Positions 9,427 to 18,161 of a stretch of DNA of 64,000 nt are shown here, piece after piece; within the stretch, counting starts at the first letter, position 1; each line of letters starts with the position of its first letter. The notes under the pieces were generated by a model. That model did not search any database. It was not told where the DNA came from and was given only the letters and a program-made list of their open reading frames with translations. Both the position numbers and the translations under genes were made by a program. Source of the stretch: Bordetella genomosp. 11 (lineage in GTDB: Bacteria > Pseudomonadota > Gammaproteobacteria > Burkholderiales > Burkholderiaceae_B); NCBI RefSeq assembly GCF_002261215.1, contig NZ_NEVS01000004.1:186001-250000 (forward strand). Direction: 5' to 3'.

Positions 9427-11159
9427 GCCTGCCCCTGCCGATCAAGCGGTTGAAGACCGACATCCTGATCCTGGGCGCGGGTGGCGCGGGATTGTTCGCC
9501 GCGCTGCATGCGCACCGGCGCGACCCCGGGCTCTCCATCACGGTGGCCGTGAAGGGGCTGCTGGGCAAGTGCGGCTGCACGCGCATGGTGCAGGGCGGCT
9601 ACAACGTGGCGCTGGCGCCCGGCGATTCGGTGGAACGCCATTTCATGGACACCATCGAGGGCAGCAAGTGGCTGTCCAACCAGGACCTCGCGTGGACACT
9701 GGTCAGTACGGCCATCGAACGCATCCATGAACTGGAGAACGAGCTGGGTTGCTTCTTCGATCGCAACCCGGACGGCACGGTGCACCAGAAGGCGTTCGCC
9801 GGCCAGACCTTCGACCGCACGGTGCACAAGGGCGACCTGACCGGCATCGAGATCATCAACCGCCTTTCGGAGCAGGTGTGGCGGCGCGGCATCGGCCGGC
9901 TGGAAGAACATCGCGCGCTGGCCTTGATCCGCACGCCGGACGGGCAGGCGCTGGCGGGCGTACTGATGATCGATGTGCGAACCGGTGAGTTCGTCTTCGT
10001 GCAGGCGCGCGCGGTGCTGCTGGCCACGGGCGGCGGGCCGACGATGTACAAGTACCACACGCCTTCAGGCGACAAGAGCTGCGACGGGTTGGCGATGGCC
10101 CTGGCGGCCGGCCTGCCGCTGCGGGATATGGAAATGGTCCAGTTCCATCCCACGGGCTTGCTCGCCGGGACGGACACGCGGATGACCGGTACCGTGCTGG
10201 AAGAAGGGCTGCGCGGCGCGGGCGGGTATCTGCTGAACGGCAACCAGGAGCGCTTCATGCAGCGCTACGATCCGCGCGGCGAACGCGCCACGCGGGACAT
10301 CGTATCGCGCGGCATCTACGCCGAAATGCGCGAAGGGCGGACGTCGCCCAATGGCGGGGTCTATCTCCAGATGCATCATCTGGGCGTCGACGCGGTACGC
10401 CGGCAATTCAAGGGCATGGTGGAGCGCTGCGCGGATTGCGGCTTCGATCTCGCGGGCGGCCTGGTGGAAGTGGTGCCGACCGCGCACTACATGATGGGCG
10501 GCGTCGTCTTCCAGCCGGATTGCCGGACGGCGCTGCAGGGGCTGTTCGCGGCGGGCGAGGACACCGGCGGCGTGCACGGCGCGAACCGGCTGGGCGGCAA
10601 TGGCGTGGCCAATTCGACCGTCTTCGGCGGTATCGCCGGCGACAGCATGGCGCAGTGGGTGCGACAGGAAGGAGACTGGCGCGCGCCCGACGAGCAGGCG
10701 ATTTCGGCGGCTGTCGATGGCGCGCTGGCGCCTTTCGCGCGTTCATCCGAAGGACTGCATTCCATCCGCGAAGCCTTGTATGACTGCATGTGGACGGATG
10801 TCGGTATCATGCGCGACCGCGCCGGCCTGTTGCGGGCGCGCGATACGCTGGCCGGATTGCGCGATCGCCTGTCGGTCGTCGGCGTGGCGGGTACGGATCG
10901 CGCCTTCAACCTGACCTGGCACGATTGGCTTAACCTGCGCAGCCTGGTCGAAGTCAGCCAGGTCATCACCGAAGCGGCCCTGGCGCGGGAGGATTCGCGC
11001 GGGGCGCACTTCCGGGAGGACTTCCCTCAGGCGGGCGACCTGGATGCCTCGGCCTATACCGTCGTGCGCCGGGACGGCGATGCGATCCGCATCGCCCGCG
11101 AGCCGGTGGCCTTTACCCGGGTCGCGCCCGGCCAGAGCCTGCTGAAGGATGCCGCCTGA
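9423..11159 (+). CDS. Succinate dehydrogenase/fumarate reductase flavoprotein subunit
   Basis: A 578-residue FAD-dependent catalytic subunit. The dinucleotide fold is ILGAGGAGLFAALHA (about 16-30). Substrate-site residues line up with SdhA/FrdA: His355 in HYMMGGVVF, Arg291 in ATRDIVSRG (the proton-shuttle arginine position), and His385/Arg389 in VHGANRLGG. Unusually, the His that carries covalent FAD in SdhA and FrdA (SHT) is replaced by Cys52 in GCTRMVQGG. FAD may therefore be non-covalent, as in L-aspartate oxidase, or attached differently, which would lower the flavin potential and favour fumarate reduction (inference). It is the last gene of the operon, separated by three genes from its presumed partner subunits. 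It ends 21 bp from the convergent TauE-type gene. Confidence 0.92.
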   Translation: MSLPLPIKRLKTDILILGAGGAGLFAALHAHRRDPGLSITVAVKGLLGKCGCTRMVQGGYNVALAPGDSVERHFMDTIEGSKWLSNQDLAWTLVSTAIERIHELENELGCFFDRNPDGTVHQKAFAGQTFDRTVHKGDLTGIEIINRLSEQVWRRGIGRLEEHRALALIRTPDGQALAGVLMIDVRTGEFVFVQARAVLLATGGGPTMYKYHTPSGDKSCDGLAMALAAGLPLRDMEMVQFHPTGLLAGTDTRMTGTVLEEGLRGAGGYLLNGNQERFMQRYDPRGERATRDIVSRGIYAEMREGRTSPNGGVYLQMHHLGVDAVRRQFKGMVERCADCGFDLAGGLVEVVPTAHYMMGGVVFQPDCRTALQGLFAAGEDTGGVHGANRLGGNGVANSTVFGGIAGDSMAQWVRQEGDWRAPDEQAISAAVDGALAPFARSSEGLHSIREALYDCMWTDVGIMRDRAGLLRARDTLAGLRDRLSVVGVAGTDRAFNLTWHDWLNLRSLVEVSQVITEAALAREDSRGAHFREDFPQAGDLDASAYTVVRRDGDAIRIAREPVAFTRVAPGQSLLKDAA

Positions 11160-11180
11160 TGCGGGGCGGGGCAGCGACCG

Positions 11181-11963
11181 TTATCCGGCGAGCGCTTTCG
11201 CCAGCAGGCTGGCGCTGCCCACGATAAGAACCGTCCACAGCATACGAAAGATGTATGCCGCCGGCACGCGATGCCGCAGCCAGGATCCGGCGCGCACGCC
11301 CAACAGGCAACAGGGCACCATCCACACCGACAGCGCCAGCACGGCCGGCTGCAGCAGCAGCCCCGTCACCGCGAACATGACCAGGCGCGTCAGGCCCGTC
11401 AGCATGATGAGCGTGCTGACGGTGGCGCGCAGCGCGTTGCGGTCTTCCAGGCGGCCGGCCAGGTAGATGGTGTAGAGCGGCCCACCCGTCCCGAACATCG
11501 CGGTAAGGCCCCCGCCACTGAATCCCAGCGGAATCGCCCAGCGCGGGCCCAGCTGCCGGAAGGCATCGCCACCCCTCAGCCGCCAAAGGGAATACAGCAA
11601 CACGCCCACCCCCAGCACGATAAGCAGGGGCCGCTCCGGCACGTACATCAGCAGGCCCAGCCCCGCCAGCATCCCCAGTAGCATCCAGGGGACGATGCGG
11701 CGCAGCTCCGACATCTGCACGTTGCTGCGGCTGGTCGCGCCCAACAGCAGGCCGGAAATCATGTCGCAGACCAGCATGATGGGCACGGCGCTGTGCAGCG
11801 GCATGACCTGCGTCAGCAGCGGCATGGCCACGATCGCCGAGCCGAAGCCGGTCATGCCGAAGATAACGTAGCCGCCCATCAGCGCCAGGCCGGCGACCAG
11901 CAGCGCACCGGTATCGATACCGGTCGCCGCCGAGCCCAAGTGTGACACCAGGAAATCCCACAT
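11181..11963 (-). CDS. TauE/SafE-family membrane permease
   Basis: A 260-residue membrane protein with about eight hydrophobic spans. It begins MWDFLVSHLG and has GYVIFGMTGFGSAIVAMPLL in the first repeat and GFSGGGLTAMFGTGGPLYTIYL in the second, the internally repeated glycine-rich motifs of the TauE/SafE family (sulfite and other anion exporters). It lies 20 bp downstream of the TPP enzyme, so it probably belongs to the Bug-TPP-TauE operon. If the pathway releases sulfite from a sulfonate it would export it, but other anions are exported by the family, so the substrate is unproven. Confidence 0.85.
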   Translation of the reverse strand: MWDFLVSHLGSAATGIDTGALLVAGLALMGGYVIFGMTGFGSAIVAMPLLTQVMPLHSAVPIMLVCDMISGLLLGATSRSNVQMSELRRIVPWMLLGMLAGLGLLMYVPERPLLIVLGVGVLLYSLWRLRGGDAFRQLGPRWAIPLGFSGGGLTAMFGTGGPLYTIYLAGRLEDRNALRATVSTLIMLTGLTRLVMFAVTGLLLQPAVLALSVWMVPCCLLGVRAGSWLRHRVPAAYIFRMLWTVLIVGSASLLAKALAG

Positions 11964-11983
11964 CGTTGCGGATTCCTCGTGGC

Positions 11984-13624
11984 TCAGGCTTGCGCCGGGC
12001 GGGATATGTTGGGCGCCGGCAAGCCCTCGATCATGATGTTCAGGCAGGCGGGCAGCGCGGCGCGATGCGCGTCGTCGACAGCGGCGGCGACCTGGGCGGG
12101 ATCCGTGACCTGCCTGCCGAAGCCGCCGAACGCCGCGGTGACCGCATCGTAGCGGGCGGGCAGCAGCTCGCAGCCGATCAGCCGGTCCTTGCCGTAGTCG
12201 CGCAGCTGGATCTGGTATTCCGCGTTCCAGCGCGCGTCGTTGCCCACCACGGCGATGAACGGCAGCCGGTAGCGCACGGCGGTATCGATCTCCGCCGTAT
12301 GAAAGCCGAAGGTGCCGTCGCCCATGACGGCGACGACGGGGGCCTCCGGCCGGGCCAGGCGCGCGGCCAGCGCGAAGGGCAGGGCCGCGCCGATGGACCC
12401 GGCCACGCCGTTGATGACGCGGTTGGGCGCGCGCAGGCAGGCCTGGGCCCATTGGCCGATTTCGCCGCCATCGGCGATGAAGACGGAATCGGGATGGCTG
12501 TCCAGCAGCTTCTGCAACGGGGCCAGCGCCTGCACGGGATGCATGCGGCCCGGCACGGCGGAAGCAGCCGTTTGCCACGCGGGCGGGCGATAGGCGATGG
12601 CGTCGCGCACGTCGCGCGTCCATGCGTCGTGCCCGTTCGAGGCGGCCGCCGTGGCTTGCAGCAGGGCGCCCAGCGCGGAGGCGGTATCCGCCAGCGCGCA
12701 TTCGGCCAGGCGCGGCCCCACCGCGCGGCGCGTGCGTTCGAATTCCGCCGCTTCGGCGTCGACCTGCAGGAAGGTGCAGGCCGCGGCGATGGCCGGCGCC
12801 TTGCCGAACTTCAGCGTGAAGTCCAGCCGCTTCCCCAGCAGCAGGATGCAGTCGGCCTGCGCCAGCATCTGCGCGAAGGCACCCAGGCTGGGGTCTCCGA
12901 TACCGCGCGGGCTTTCCATGCCGACCACCGGGATGCCGCAGGCGGATTCCAGTTCGCGCGCGAGCGCCAGCGTGCGGCCCATCATGGCCGCCGGCCCCGT
13001 CAGGATCAGGGGCCGCTTCGCGGCCTGCAGGCGGCGGATCAGCGACGCCGCGGTGTCGGTATCCAGTGCCTGGGGAACCGGATCGAAGGATTGCGGCGCA
13101 TCGGCTTGCGCCGCGCATGCCGCTTCCAGCGCATCGGTGGGCAGGCCCAGGCTGACGGGCCCGGGACGGCCCGAGCGGGCGATGCGCATGGCCTGGCCGA
13201 CGTCGTGCGCCATGCTGTCGGCGCTGGCCACCGTGCCGGACCATTTGGTCAGCGGCGCGGCGACCTCGGCCTGGCGCATCTCCTGGAAGGCTCCCATGCC
13301 CAGCTGGTTGTTGGGCGCGTGGCCGGACAGCAGCAGGACGGGCGATTCCGCCATGCCCGCGGTGTACAGCGCCGAAACCGCGTTGGCATGCCCAGGGCCG
13401 CCGGTGACCATGGCCACGCCCACCTCGCCGGTCAGGCGCGCCCAGGCGTCGGCCATATGCACCGCGGCGCCTTCATGCCGCACATGGATAAGTTCGATGT
13501 GCGCGTCGATGCAGGCGTCGAACACCGGCATGATGTGATTGCCCGAAAGCGTGAAGATGCGTTTGACCCCGGCGCTGGCCAGGGTTTGCACGAGCGCGTC
13601 GGCGCCGTTGCGGGATCGGGTCAT
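11984..13624 (-). CDS. Thiamine pyrophosphate enzyme (acetolactate synthase-like)
   Basis: A 546-residue enzyme with the three-domain layout of the acetohydroxyacid synthase/2-oxoacid decarboxylase family: Pyr domain with the activating Glu51 in HVRHEGAAVHMADAW, a central domain (SGRPGPVSLGLPTD, RPLILTGPAAMMG), and a C-terminal PP domain with VMGDGTFGFHTAEI followed about 25 residues later by VGNDARWN, the Mg-TPP motif. The start at 13624 has AGGAGGAAG upstream; an in-frame upstream extension is discounted. The reaction cannot be read from the sequence. Candidates are acetolactate synthesis, decarboxylation of a 2-oxoacid, or a sulfoacetaldehyde acetyltransferase-like step given the adjacent TauE gene. 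It is somewhat shorter than Xsc (about 590). Confidence 0.85.
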   Translation of the reverse strand: MTRSRNGADALVQTLASAGVKRIFTLSGNHIMPVFDACIDAHIELIHVRHEGAAVHMADAWARLTGEVGVAMVTGGPGHANAVSALYTAGMAESPVLLLSGHAPNNQLGMGAFQEMRQAEVAAPLTKWSGTVASADSMAHDVGQAMRIARSGRPGPVSLGLPTDALEAACAAQADAPQSFDPVPQALDTDTAASLIRRLQAAKRPLILTGPAAMMGRTLALARELESACGIPVVGMESPRGIGDPSLGAFAQMLAQADCILLLGKRLDFTLKFGKAPAIAAACTFLQVDAEAAEFERTRRAVGPRLAECALADTASALGALLQATAAASNGHDAWTRDVRDAIAYRPPAWQTAASAVPGRMHPVQALAPLQKLLDSHPDSVFIADGGEIGQWAQACLRAPNRVINGVAGSIGAALPFALAARLARPEAPVVAVMGDGTFGFHTAEIDTAVRYRLPFIAVVGNDARWNAEYQIQLRDYGKDRLIGCELLPARYDAVTAAFGGFGRQVTDPAQVAAAVDDAHRAALPACLNIMIEGLPAPNISRPAQA

Positions 13625-13666
13625 GATGGGGTCTTCCTCCTTTCTTCGGCGCGCGCGGCGCACGCC

Positions 13667-14758
13667 TTATTTGATCTGGATATCGAGCTTCTTGCCCAGG
13701 TCGCGGAACAACTGATATTGATCCTGCGCGAAACGGGCGGTGGCGGCCGGCGGCATGACGTTCGGAATGGAGCCGATATTGCGCACGCCGGCCAGCCAAT
13801 CCTTATCCTTGGCCAGCTTCTGCAACACGTCGCCCCATTTCCGCACCAGCGGCGCCGGCATGCCCGGCGGCCCGTACAGCGCGCTCCAGCCGCTGATGCG
13901 CTCCAGCTGCGGATAGCCTGTCTCTTTGGCCGTCGGCACGTCCGGCAGCTCCGGCAGTCGCTGCGCGGTGGTGGTGACCAGGGCGCGCAGGCGGCCTGCC
14001 TTGACGTTGCCGATCAGGGCCGTGACGTTGTTGCAACTGAACTGTACCTCCTTCGACAGCACCGCGGCGGTGGCCTCGCCGCCGCCCTTGTAGACGATCT
14101 GCACCGCGGACCGCGGGGACAGGCCGGCGGCGTCCAGCAGTATCTGGGTCGCCAGGTTCAGCACGGTCGCCGGGCCGGAGGTGCTGTAGTTCAGCTTTCC
14201 GGGCTGCGCGCGGATGGCCTGCACCAGCTCGCCCAGCGTGCGGTAGGGCGCGTCGCCATTGACCACGCAGACCATGGGATTGAGGTCGAGCAGGCCCAGC
14301 GGGGTGAAGTCGTCCCAGCGGTACTTCAGGTCGGCCTGCAGCGCGGGCAGGATGGCCTGCGAGCCGACGCGCGCCAGCAGCAGGGTATAGCCGTCCGGCG
14401 CGGCATCGCGCACGAACATCGAGCCGATCGCGCCGTTGGCGCCGCCTTTGTTCAGGACCACCAGCGGCTGCGGCAGGTAGGCGTGCACGGCCTTGGCCAG
14501 GTTGCGCGCGGCCAGGTCGGCATCGCCGCCGGCGCTGAAAGGCACCACGACGGTAATGGGATGATCGGGGTAGCTGGCCTCGGCGGCCGCGGCGGGCGCG
14601 GATGCCGTCGAGGCCAGGATGGCGCTACAGGCCAGGGCCGCCGACCAGGCTCTCAGGCGGGGCTGGGCCGCCAGGGTGGCGCGGGCACGCGGCACCGTGA
14701 CGGCACCGACGCGGGTCCACGCGGACGCGCACGCGGCGCGGGGGGCGATGCGTTTCAT
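13667..14758 (-). CDS. Bug/TctC-family tripartite tricarboxylate receptor
   Basis: A 363-residue secreted receptor, with an unusually long N-terminal region (about 55 residues, ending ASTASAPAAAAEA) before the family signature YPDHPITVVVPFSAGGDADLAAR. Further family motifs are NKGGANGAIGSMFV, KLNYSTSGPATV and VYKGGGEATAA. Two ATG-like alternatives could shorten the leader. It begins an operon with the TPP enzyme and TauE-type permease and is divergent from a LysR regulator, which suggests inducible uptake or sensing of the compound metabolised by the TPP enzyme. No TctA/TctB genes are nearby. Confidence 0.9.
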   Translation of the reverse strand: MKRIAPRAACASAWTRVGAVTVPRARATLAAQPRLRAWSAALACSAILASTASAPAAAAEASYPDHPITVVVPFSAGGDADLAARNLAKAVHAYLPQPLVVLNKGGANGAIGSMFVRDAAPDGYTLLLARVGSQAILPALQADLKYRWDDFTPLGLLDLNPMVCVVNGDAPYRTLGELVQAIRAQPGKLNYSTSGPATVLNLATQILLDAAGLSPRSAVQIVYKGGGEATAAVLSKEVQFSCNNVTALIGNVKAGRLRALVTTTAQRLPELPDVPTAKETGYPQLERISGWSALYGPPGMPAPLVRKWGDVLQKLAKDKDWLAGVRNIGSIPNVMPPAATARFAQDQYQLFRDLGKKLDIQIK

Positions 14759-15060
14759 AGGGTCTCCTCCGGTGGCGTGTCACCCGCCGCGGGCGTCCTG
14801 CGCCACGCTATTGTGGATATTGTTGTCGTTCTCGTTGCGCGGGCCGGAGTCGCTTTGCAGCCTGGCAGGGCCCGCCCCATTGTTCTATGCGGCATCTATA
14901 AAGTAAAAGCTAATAATTCTTCGGTTGAGCGAAAGCGGAACTTGTCATGGCCAGGCGGTTACGTTCGCCCGTTCGCCTGGTTCGTATCGCCAGCCCCATC
15001 ACCGCATGCAGCCCATAGTCAATCGCCGCTCTTCAGCCCTTTTTTTCCAACCAGGCGCTC
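14759..15060. promoter_or_regulatory. Divergent promoter region, Bug operon / LysR gene
   Basis: About 300 bp without a gene separate the two divergent starts. The centre (14880-14935) is AT-rich with TATAAAG and TAATAATTC elements and a short imperfect palindrome ATGCGGCAT, the kind of place where a LysR-type protein would bind. No T-N11-A operator stands out enough to be called. Confidence 0.45.
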
Positions 15061-16014
15061 ATGTCCTCCATCCGCACGCTCAAGACCTTCCTCGCCGTGG
15101 CCCGCCACGGCACCTTCGCCGCGGCCGGCAAGGAAATCGGGCTGACGCCCGCTGCCGTGGGTTTGCAGATACGCGCGCTCGAAGAAAGCCTGAACTGCCA
15201 GCTTTTCGATCGCAGCGCCCGCGCGGCGGTGCTGAACCCAGCCGGCCGGGCCTTGGTGCCGGAAGTCTCCGATATCGTCCGCCGCTACGAGTCGCTGGGC
15301 GCGGAGGCGGGCGGGGACGGCATGTCGGGCACCATGGTCGTGGGCGCGCTGGTATCGGCGCTGATGGGCGCCTTTGCCGACGCGCTATGGACCGTGCGGC
15401 AGCGCTACCCGCGACTGGACGTGCGCCTGTTCGCCGGGCTGTCCAGCGATTTCGCGCTGCGGGTCGAGCGGGGCGAGCTCGATGCGGCCATCGTGACGCA
15501 GCCGCCGCACCCCTTGTCGTCCAACCTGCTCTGGACGCCGCTGTACACGGAGCCCATGATCCTGATCGTGCCCCGCGAGCCGCATTTCGCGCTGCCGGCC
15601 AGGATGGACCGCGTGCTGGAATCCTCGCCCTTCCTGCGCTTCGAACGCAATACCTGGACCGGCATCCTGGTGCAGGAGGTCCTGGACCGCGTGGACGCCC
15701 GCGTGCGCGACAGCATGGAATTGAACTCAGTCGAGGCCATTATCGAACTCGTGCGGCACGGCTTCGGCGTATCCATCGTGCCGCGCCTGGCCAACGTCGC
15801 CTGGTCGCAGGACCGCGCGCTGCGCGTGGTTCCCTTGCCCGGTGTGGACGTGCATCGCCGGGTGGGTTTGCTGGAGCGCGCGCGCCACAGCCGCACGGCC
15901 TTCACCGATGCCATCAAGGATTACTTCAGCCAGGTATCCCGGCAGGGTTCGAAGGGCGGGACGATGCCGCGCGTTTCCGCGCCGGCCCGCCGTGCCGCGC
16001 GGCGGGCCGGCTGA
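15061..16014 (+). CDS. LysR-family transcriptional regulator
   Basis: A 317-residue regulator. The N-terminal winged helix-turn-helix is clear: IRTLKTFLAVARHGTFAAAGKEIGLTPAAVGLQIRALEESLNCQLFDRS. The remainder is the periplasmic-binding-protein-like effector domain (GTMVVGALVSALMG, RVERGELDAAIVTQPP, ESSPFLRFERNTWTG, VEAIIELVRHGFGVSIVPRL). It is divergent from the Bug-TPP-TauE operon, the classic arrangement for a LysR protein that activates its neighbour in response to a pathway intermediate. The C-terminal 30 residues are basic and low-complexity. Confidence 0.94.
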   Translation: MSSIRTLKTFLAVARHGTFAAAGKEIGLTPAAVGLQIRALEESLNCQLFDRSARAAVLNPAGRALVPEVSDIVRRYESLGAEAGGDGMSGTMVVGALVSALMGAFADALWTVRQRYPRLDVRLFAGLSSDFALRVERGELDAAIVTQPPHPLSSNLLWTPLYTEPMILIVPREPHFALPARMDRVLESSPFLRFERNTWTGILVQEVLDRVDARVRDSMELNSVEAIIELVRHGFGVSIVPRLANVAWSQDRALRVVPLPGVDVHRRVGLLERARHSRTAFTDAIKDYFSQVSRQGSKGGTMPRVSAPARRAARRAG

Positions 16015-16168
16015 TCGCTTTCGCAAGGGGCGGCTTGCCGGGCCGCCGCGGACCGGCGGACTTTCTGCTATAGTTGCGCGCTTTCCCGGGGCAGCCGGCG
16101 TCTTTTTCGTTAAAGGCGGGTGGCCCGGATGGACCCACGGCGTGGTTCCACACCGACGCCGCGGGGAC

Positions 16169-16196
16169 TTGAAGGGCAAGAAAAGCGTGCTATAAT
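16169..16196 (+). promoter_or_regulatory. Sigma70 promoter of tRNA-Arg
   Basis: TTGAAG at 16169-16174 and a perfect TATAAT at 16191-16196 are separated by 16 bases. This is the best-matching promoter in the region and lies about 70 bases before the mature tRNA. Confidence 0.7.
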
Positions 16197-16266
16197 CTTG
16201 CTTCTTTACTGAGGCGTTGCCAGGAATGTTCACCAAACCCGGCAAAACTTCAGCAGCAGTACCAAA

Positions 16267-16343
16267 GCGCCCGTAGCTCAGTTGGATAGAGTACTTGGCT
16301 ACGAACCAAGGGGTCGTGGGTTCGAATCCTGCCGGGCGCGCCA
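16267..16343 (+). tRNA. tRNA-Arg (anticodon ACG)
   Basis: A complete 77-nt cloverleaf including encoded CCA. The acceptor stem GCGCCCG (16267-16273) pairs with CGGGCGC (16333-16339), followed by discriminator G and CCA. The anticodon stem CTTGG/CCAAG encloses CTACGAA with ACG at 16301-16303, read after A-to-I editing as CGU/CGC/CGA. The T loop is TTCGAAT. A 36-bp copy of 16297-16332 recurs at 27664-27699, marking the gene as a likely integration site that stayed functional. Confidence 0.97.
16297..16332 (+). repeat. 36-bp direct repeat, left copy (attL-like, inside tRNA-Arg)
   Basis: Begins GGCTACGAAC and ends CGAATCCTGC; runs from the anticodon stem-loop to the end of the T stem. It is identical over 36 bases to 27664-27699. 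Crossover near an anticodon loop is typical of tyrosine integrases. Confidence 0.85.
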
Positions 16344-16370
16344 GAATTTCTCTCGCTGGATCAGCGACTT

Positions 16371-16409
16371 AAAGCGGTTTGATGGGTGTATCCATCAAGC
16401 CGCTTTTTT
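16371..16409 (+). terminator. Rho-independent terminator after tRNA-Arg
   Basis: AAAGCGGTTTGATGG pairs with CCATCAAGCCGCTTT (one G-T wobble) around a six-base loop and runs into six or seven T. It lies 28 bases after the tRNA. If the island model is right, this terminator sits on the island side of the attachment repeat. Confidence 0.9.
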
Positions 16410-16472
16410 ATTGCCTGGCGTTGAAAGAATGCGACGCCGCTGCAACAAAAAACCGCCGCGGCGTTTTCGCCC

Positions 16473-18131
16473 TTACGTCTGGCCTGCAGTCTGTGCACGC
16501 GCTCGAGCGCGCTCGGCATCCTGCAATTCGCGCCATGCGATCTTCCCTGTGGCAAGCCGAGGCAGGTCGTCGACGAAATCGATCAGCCTCGGATACTTGT
16601 AGGCCGCCATTCTGGCTTTGCACCAGTCGATGATATGGCAGGGCTCAACGCGCCCCTTTGCGCCTTCACGCAGCACGATGACTGCCTTTACCGTCTCGCC
16701 ACGATACGGGTCATGCGCGGCTATGACGCACGCCTCCTGCACGTCAGGATGCTCATGCAGCAACGCTTCGATCTCCGTCGGCCACACCTTGTATCCCGAC
16801 GCATTGACCATGCGCTTCAGGCGGTCAACGATGAAAAAATATCCTTCGCTATCCACGTAGCCCAGGTCTCCGGTACGAAAGAACGATCTTCCGTCCAGAT
16901 CGATGAAGGCATCGCGGGTGGCCTGTTCGTTTCGCCAGTAACCGCCAAACATCTTGTCGCTGCATATCACTATCTCGCCTATCGCGCTCCCTGCCAGTTC
17001 CTGCAGGGTTTCGGGATCGACGATACGAGCGTCGGTGTTGAACAGGGGAACGCCCAGGCACTGGCGCTTGAAATGAGCCGCCGGATTTCCCATGAAAGGC
17101 ATGCCCTCCGACAGCCCGTAGCCTTCCAGAAAGTCCACGCCCAGCAGTGCTTTTATTCGTTCGCCGATTGCCTGCGGCATACCGGCGCCGCCGCCGCCCA
17201 GGCGGCGGAGCGAGCGCAGGTCGTAGCTGGAAAGCCGATCGCTGGCCAGGAAATCGATCATCACGGTGGGCATCGTATTCCAATGGGTGACCTTATGCCG
17301 GGCGATCAATTCGGCTGCGCTATCGCGATTCCAGCGCGGCAACAAGACCAACGTACCGCCGACGTATATCGGCGTGTTCATCATGTTCTGCATGCCCGTA
17401 ATATGAAAAAACGGCAAGGCCGCCAACACAACGGTTTCCGACTGCATATGCATCCAGTGGGCAACGGTGTTGATACTGGCCATCATCGAGCGGTGCGTAT
17501 GCATGCAGCCCTTTGGCCTGCCGGTGGTGCCCGAGCTGTAAAGGATCACGGCAAGCTGGTCCGGGCTCTGGTCCACGGGACGGGAAGGGGAGAAATCCTC
17601 CTCCAGCACGCCTTCGAAATCATGTAACTCAGGCGTGCGGTGGTCCGCTTCGGACGATATTGCCGGATCCCCTGGCAGGCTATCGACGACGACTATGCCG
17701 GCAAGGGCGGACGGGTTTTCCATTCCCAAGAGCTCGGGCACCATGCCGGCGCTGGTGAATGCGATGCGCGCACCTGTGTCTGCCTGGTAATGTCCAAGTT
17801 CGCCGCGCTTGTTCATCGGATTGACGGGCACGACCACAGCGCCGAGGCGCAGGATCGCATAGTAGGCAACGATGAATTCCCGGCAGTTTTGCATATAGAG
17901 CATGACGGGCTCCGAACTGCGGACGCCCAGGCGGTGCTCCAGGAATCCCGACATCCGCTCCACCGCCGCCAGCAGTTCGCGGTAGGTCAGGGTGCCACGC
18001 TCGTCGATCAAGACTGCCTTTTCCGGGAAGCGGGTTGCCGACACCAGGAGATTGAAGTGAAGGTTCGTCCCGGGCGTCGCAATCTGGTGTGGAAGATGCC
18101 CGGGCCAGTGGCTGACTTTCTGTGGTGTCAT
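16473..18131 (-). CDS. AMP-dependent acyl-CoA synthetase/ligase
   Basis: A 552-residue adenylate-forming enzyme that activates a carboxylic acid to its CoA thioester. Motifs in order: YSSGTTGRPKGCMHTH (phosphate-binding A3), EGYGLSEGMPFMGNPA (A5), FFRTGDLGYVDSEGYFFIVDRLKRMVNASGYKVWPTEIE (A7-A8 hinge), and the C-terminal catalytic Lys in LATGKIAW. The N-terminal PGTNLHFNLLVSATRFPEKAVLI resembles long-chain or aromatic acid ligases, but the chain specificity is not visible. It is the 3'-most gene of a minus-strand acyl-CoA pathway that starts with the thiolase-fold gene at 24999, and would supply the first step. Confidence 0.92.
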   Translation of the reverse strand: MTPQKVSHWPGHLPHQIATPGTNLHFNLLVSATRFPEKAVLIDERGTLTYRELLAAVERMSGFLEHRLGVRSSEPVMLYMQNCREFIVAYYAILRLGAVVVPVNPMNKRGELGHYQADTGARIAFTSAGMVPELLGMENPSALAGIVVVDSLPGDPAISSEADHRTPELHDFEGVLEEDFSPSRPVDQSPDQLAVILYSSGTTGRPKGCMHTHRSMMASINTVAHWMHMQSETVVLAALPFFHITGMQNMMNTPIYVGGTLVLLPRWNRDSAAELIARHKVTHWNTMPTVMIDFLASDRLSSYDLRSLRRLGGGGAGMPQAIGERIKALLGVDFLEGYGLSEGMPFMGNPAAHFKRQCLGVPLFNTDARIVDPETLQELAGSAIGEIVICSDKMFGGYWRNEQATRDAFIDLDGRSFFRTGDLGYVDSEGYFFIVDRLKRMVNASGYKVWPTEIEALLHEHPDVQEACVIAAHDPYRGETVKAVIVLREGAKGRVEPCHIIDWCKARMAAYKYPRLIDFVDDLPRLATGKIAWRELQDAERARARAQTAGQT

Positions 18132-18161
18132 GGTCGACCTGTTCGTATGGCTTGATTGCGG

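Noticed and set aside
11942..15145. Very long plus-strand frame of over 1000 codons
   Set aside because: It is antisense to the TPP enzyme and Bug genes, which carry clear family motifs. Its translation is Gly/Arg/Ala/Gln-rich with no domain. It is a GC-driven shadow.
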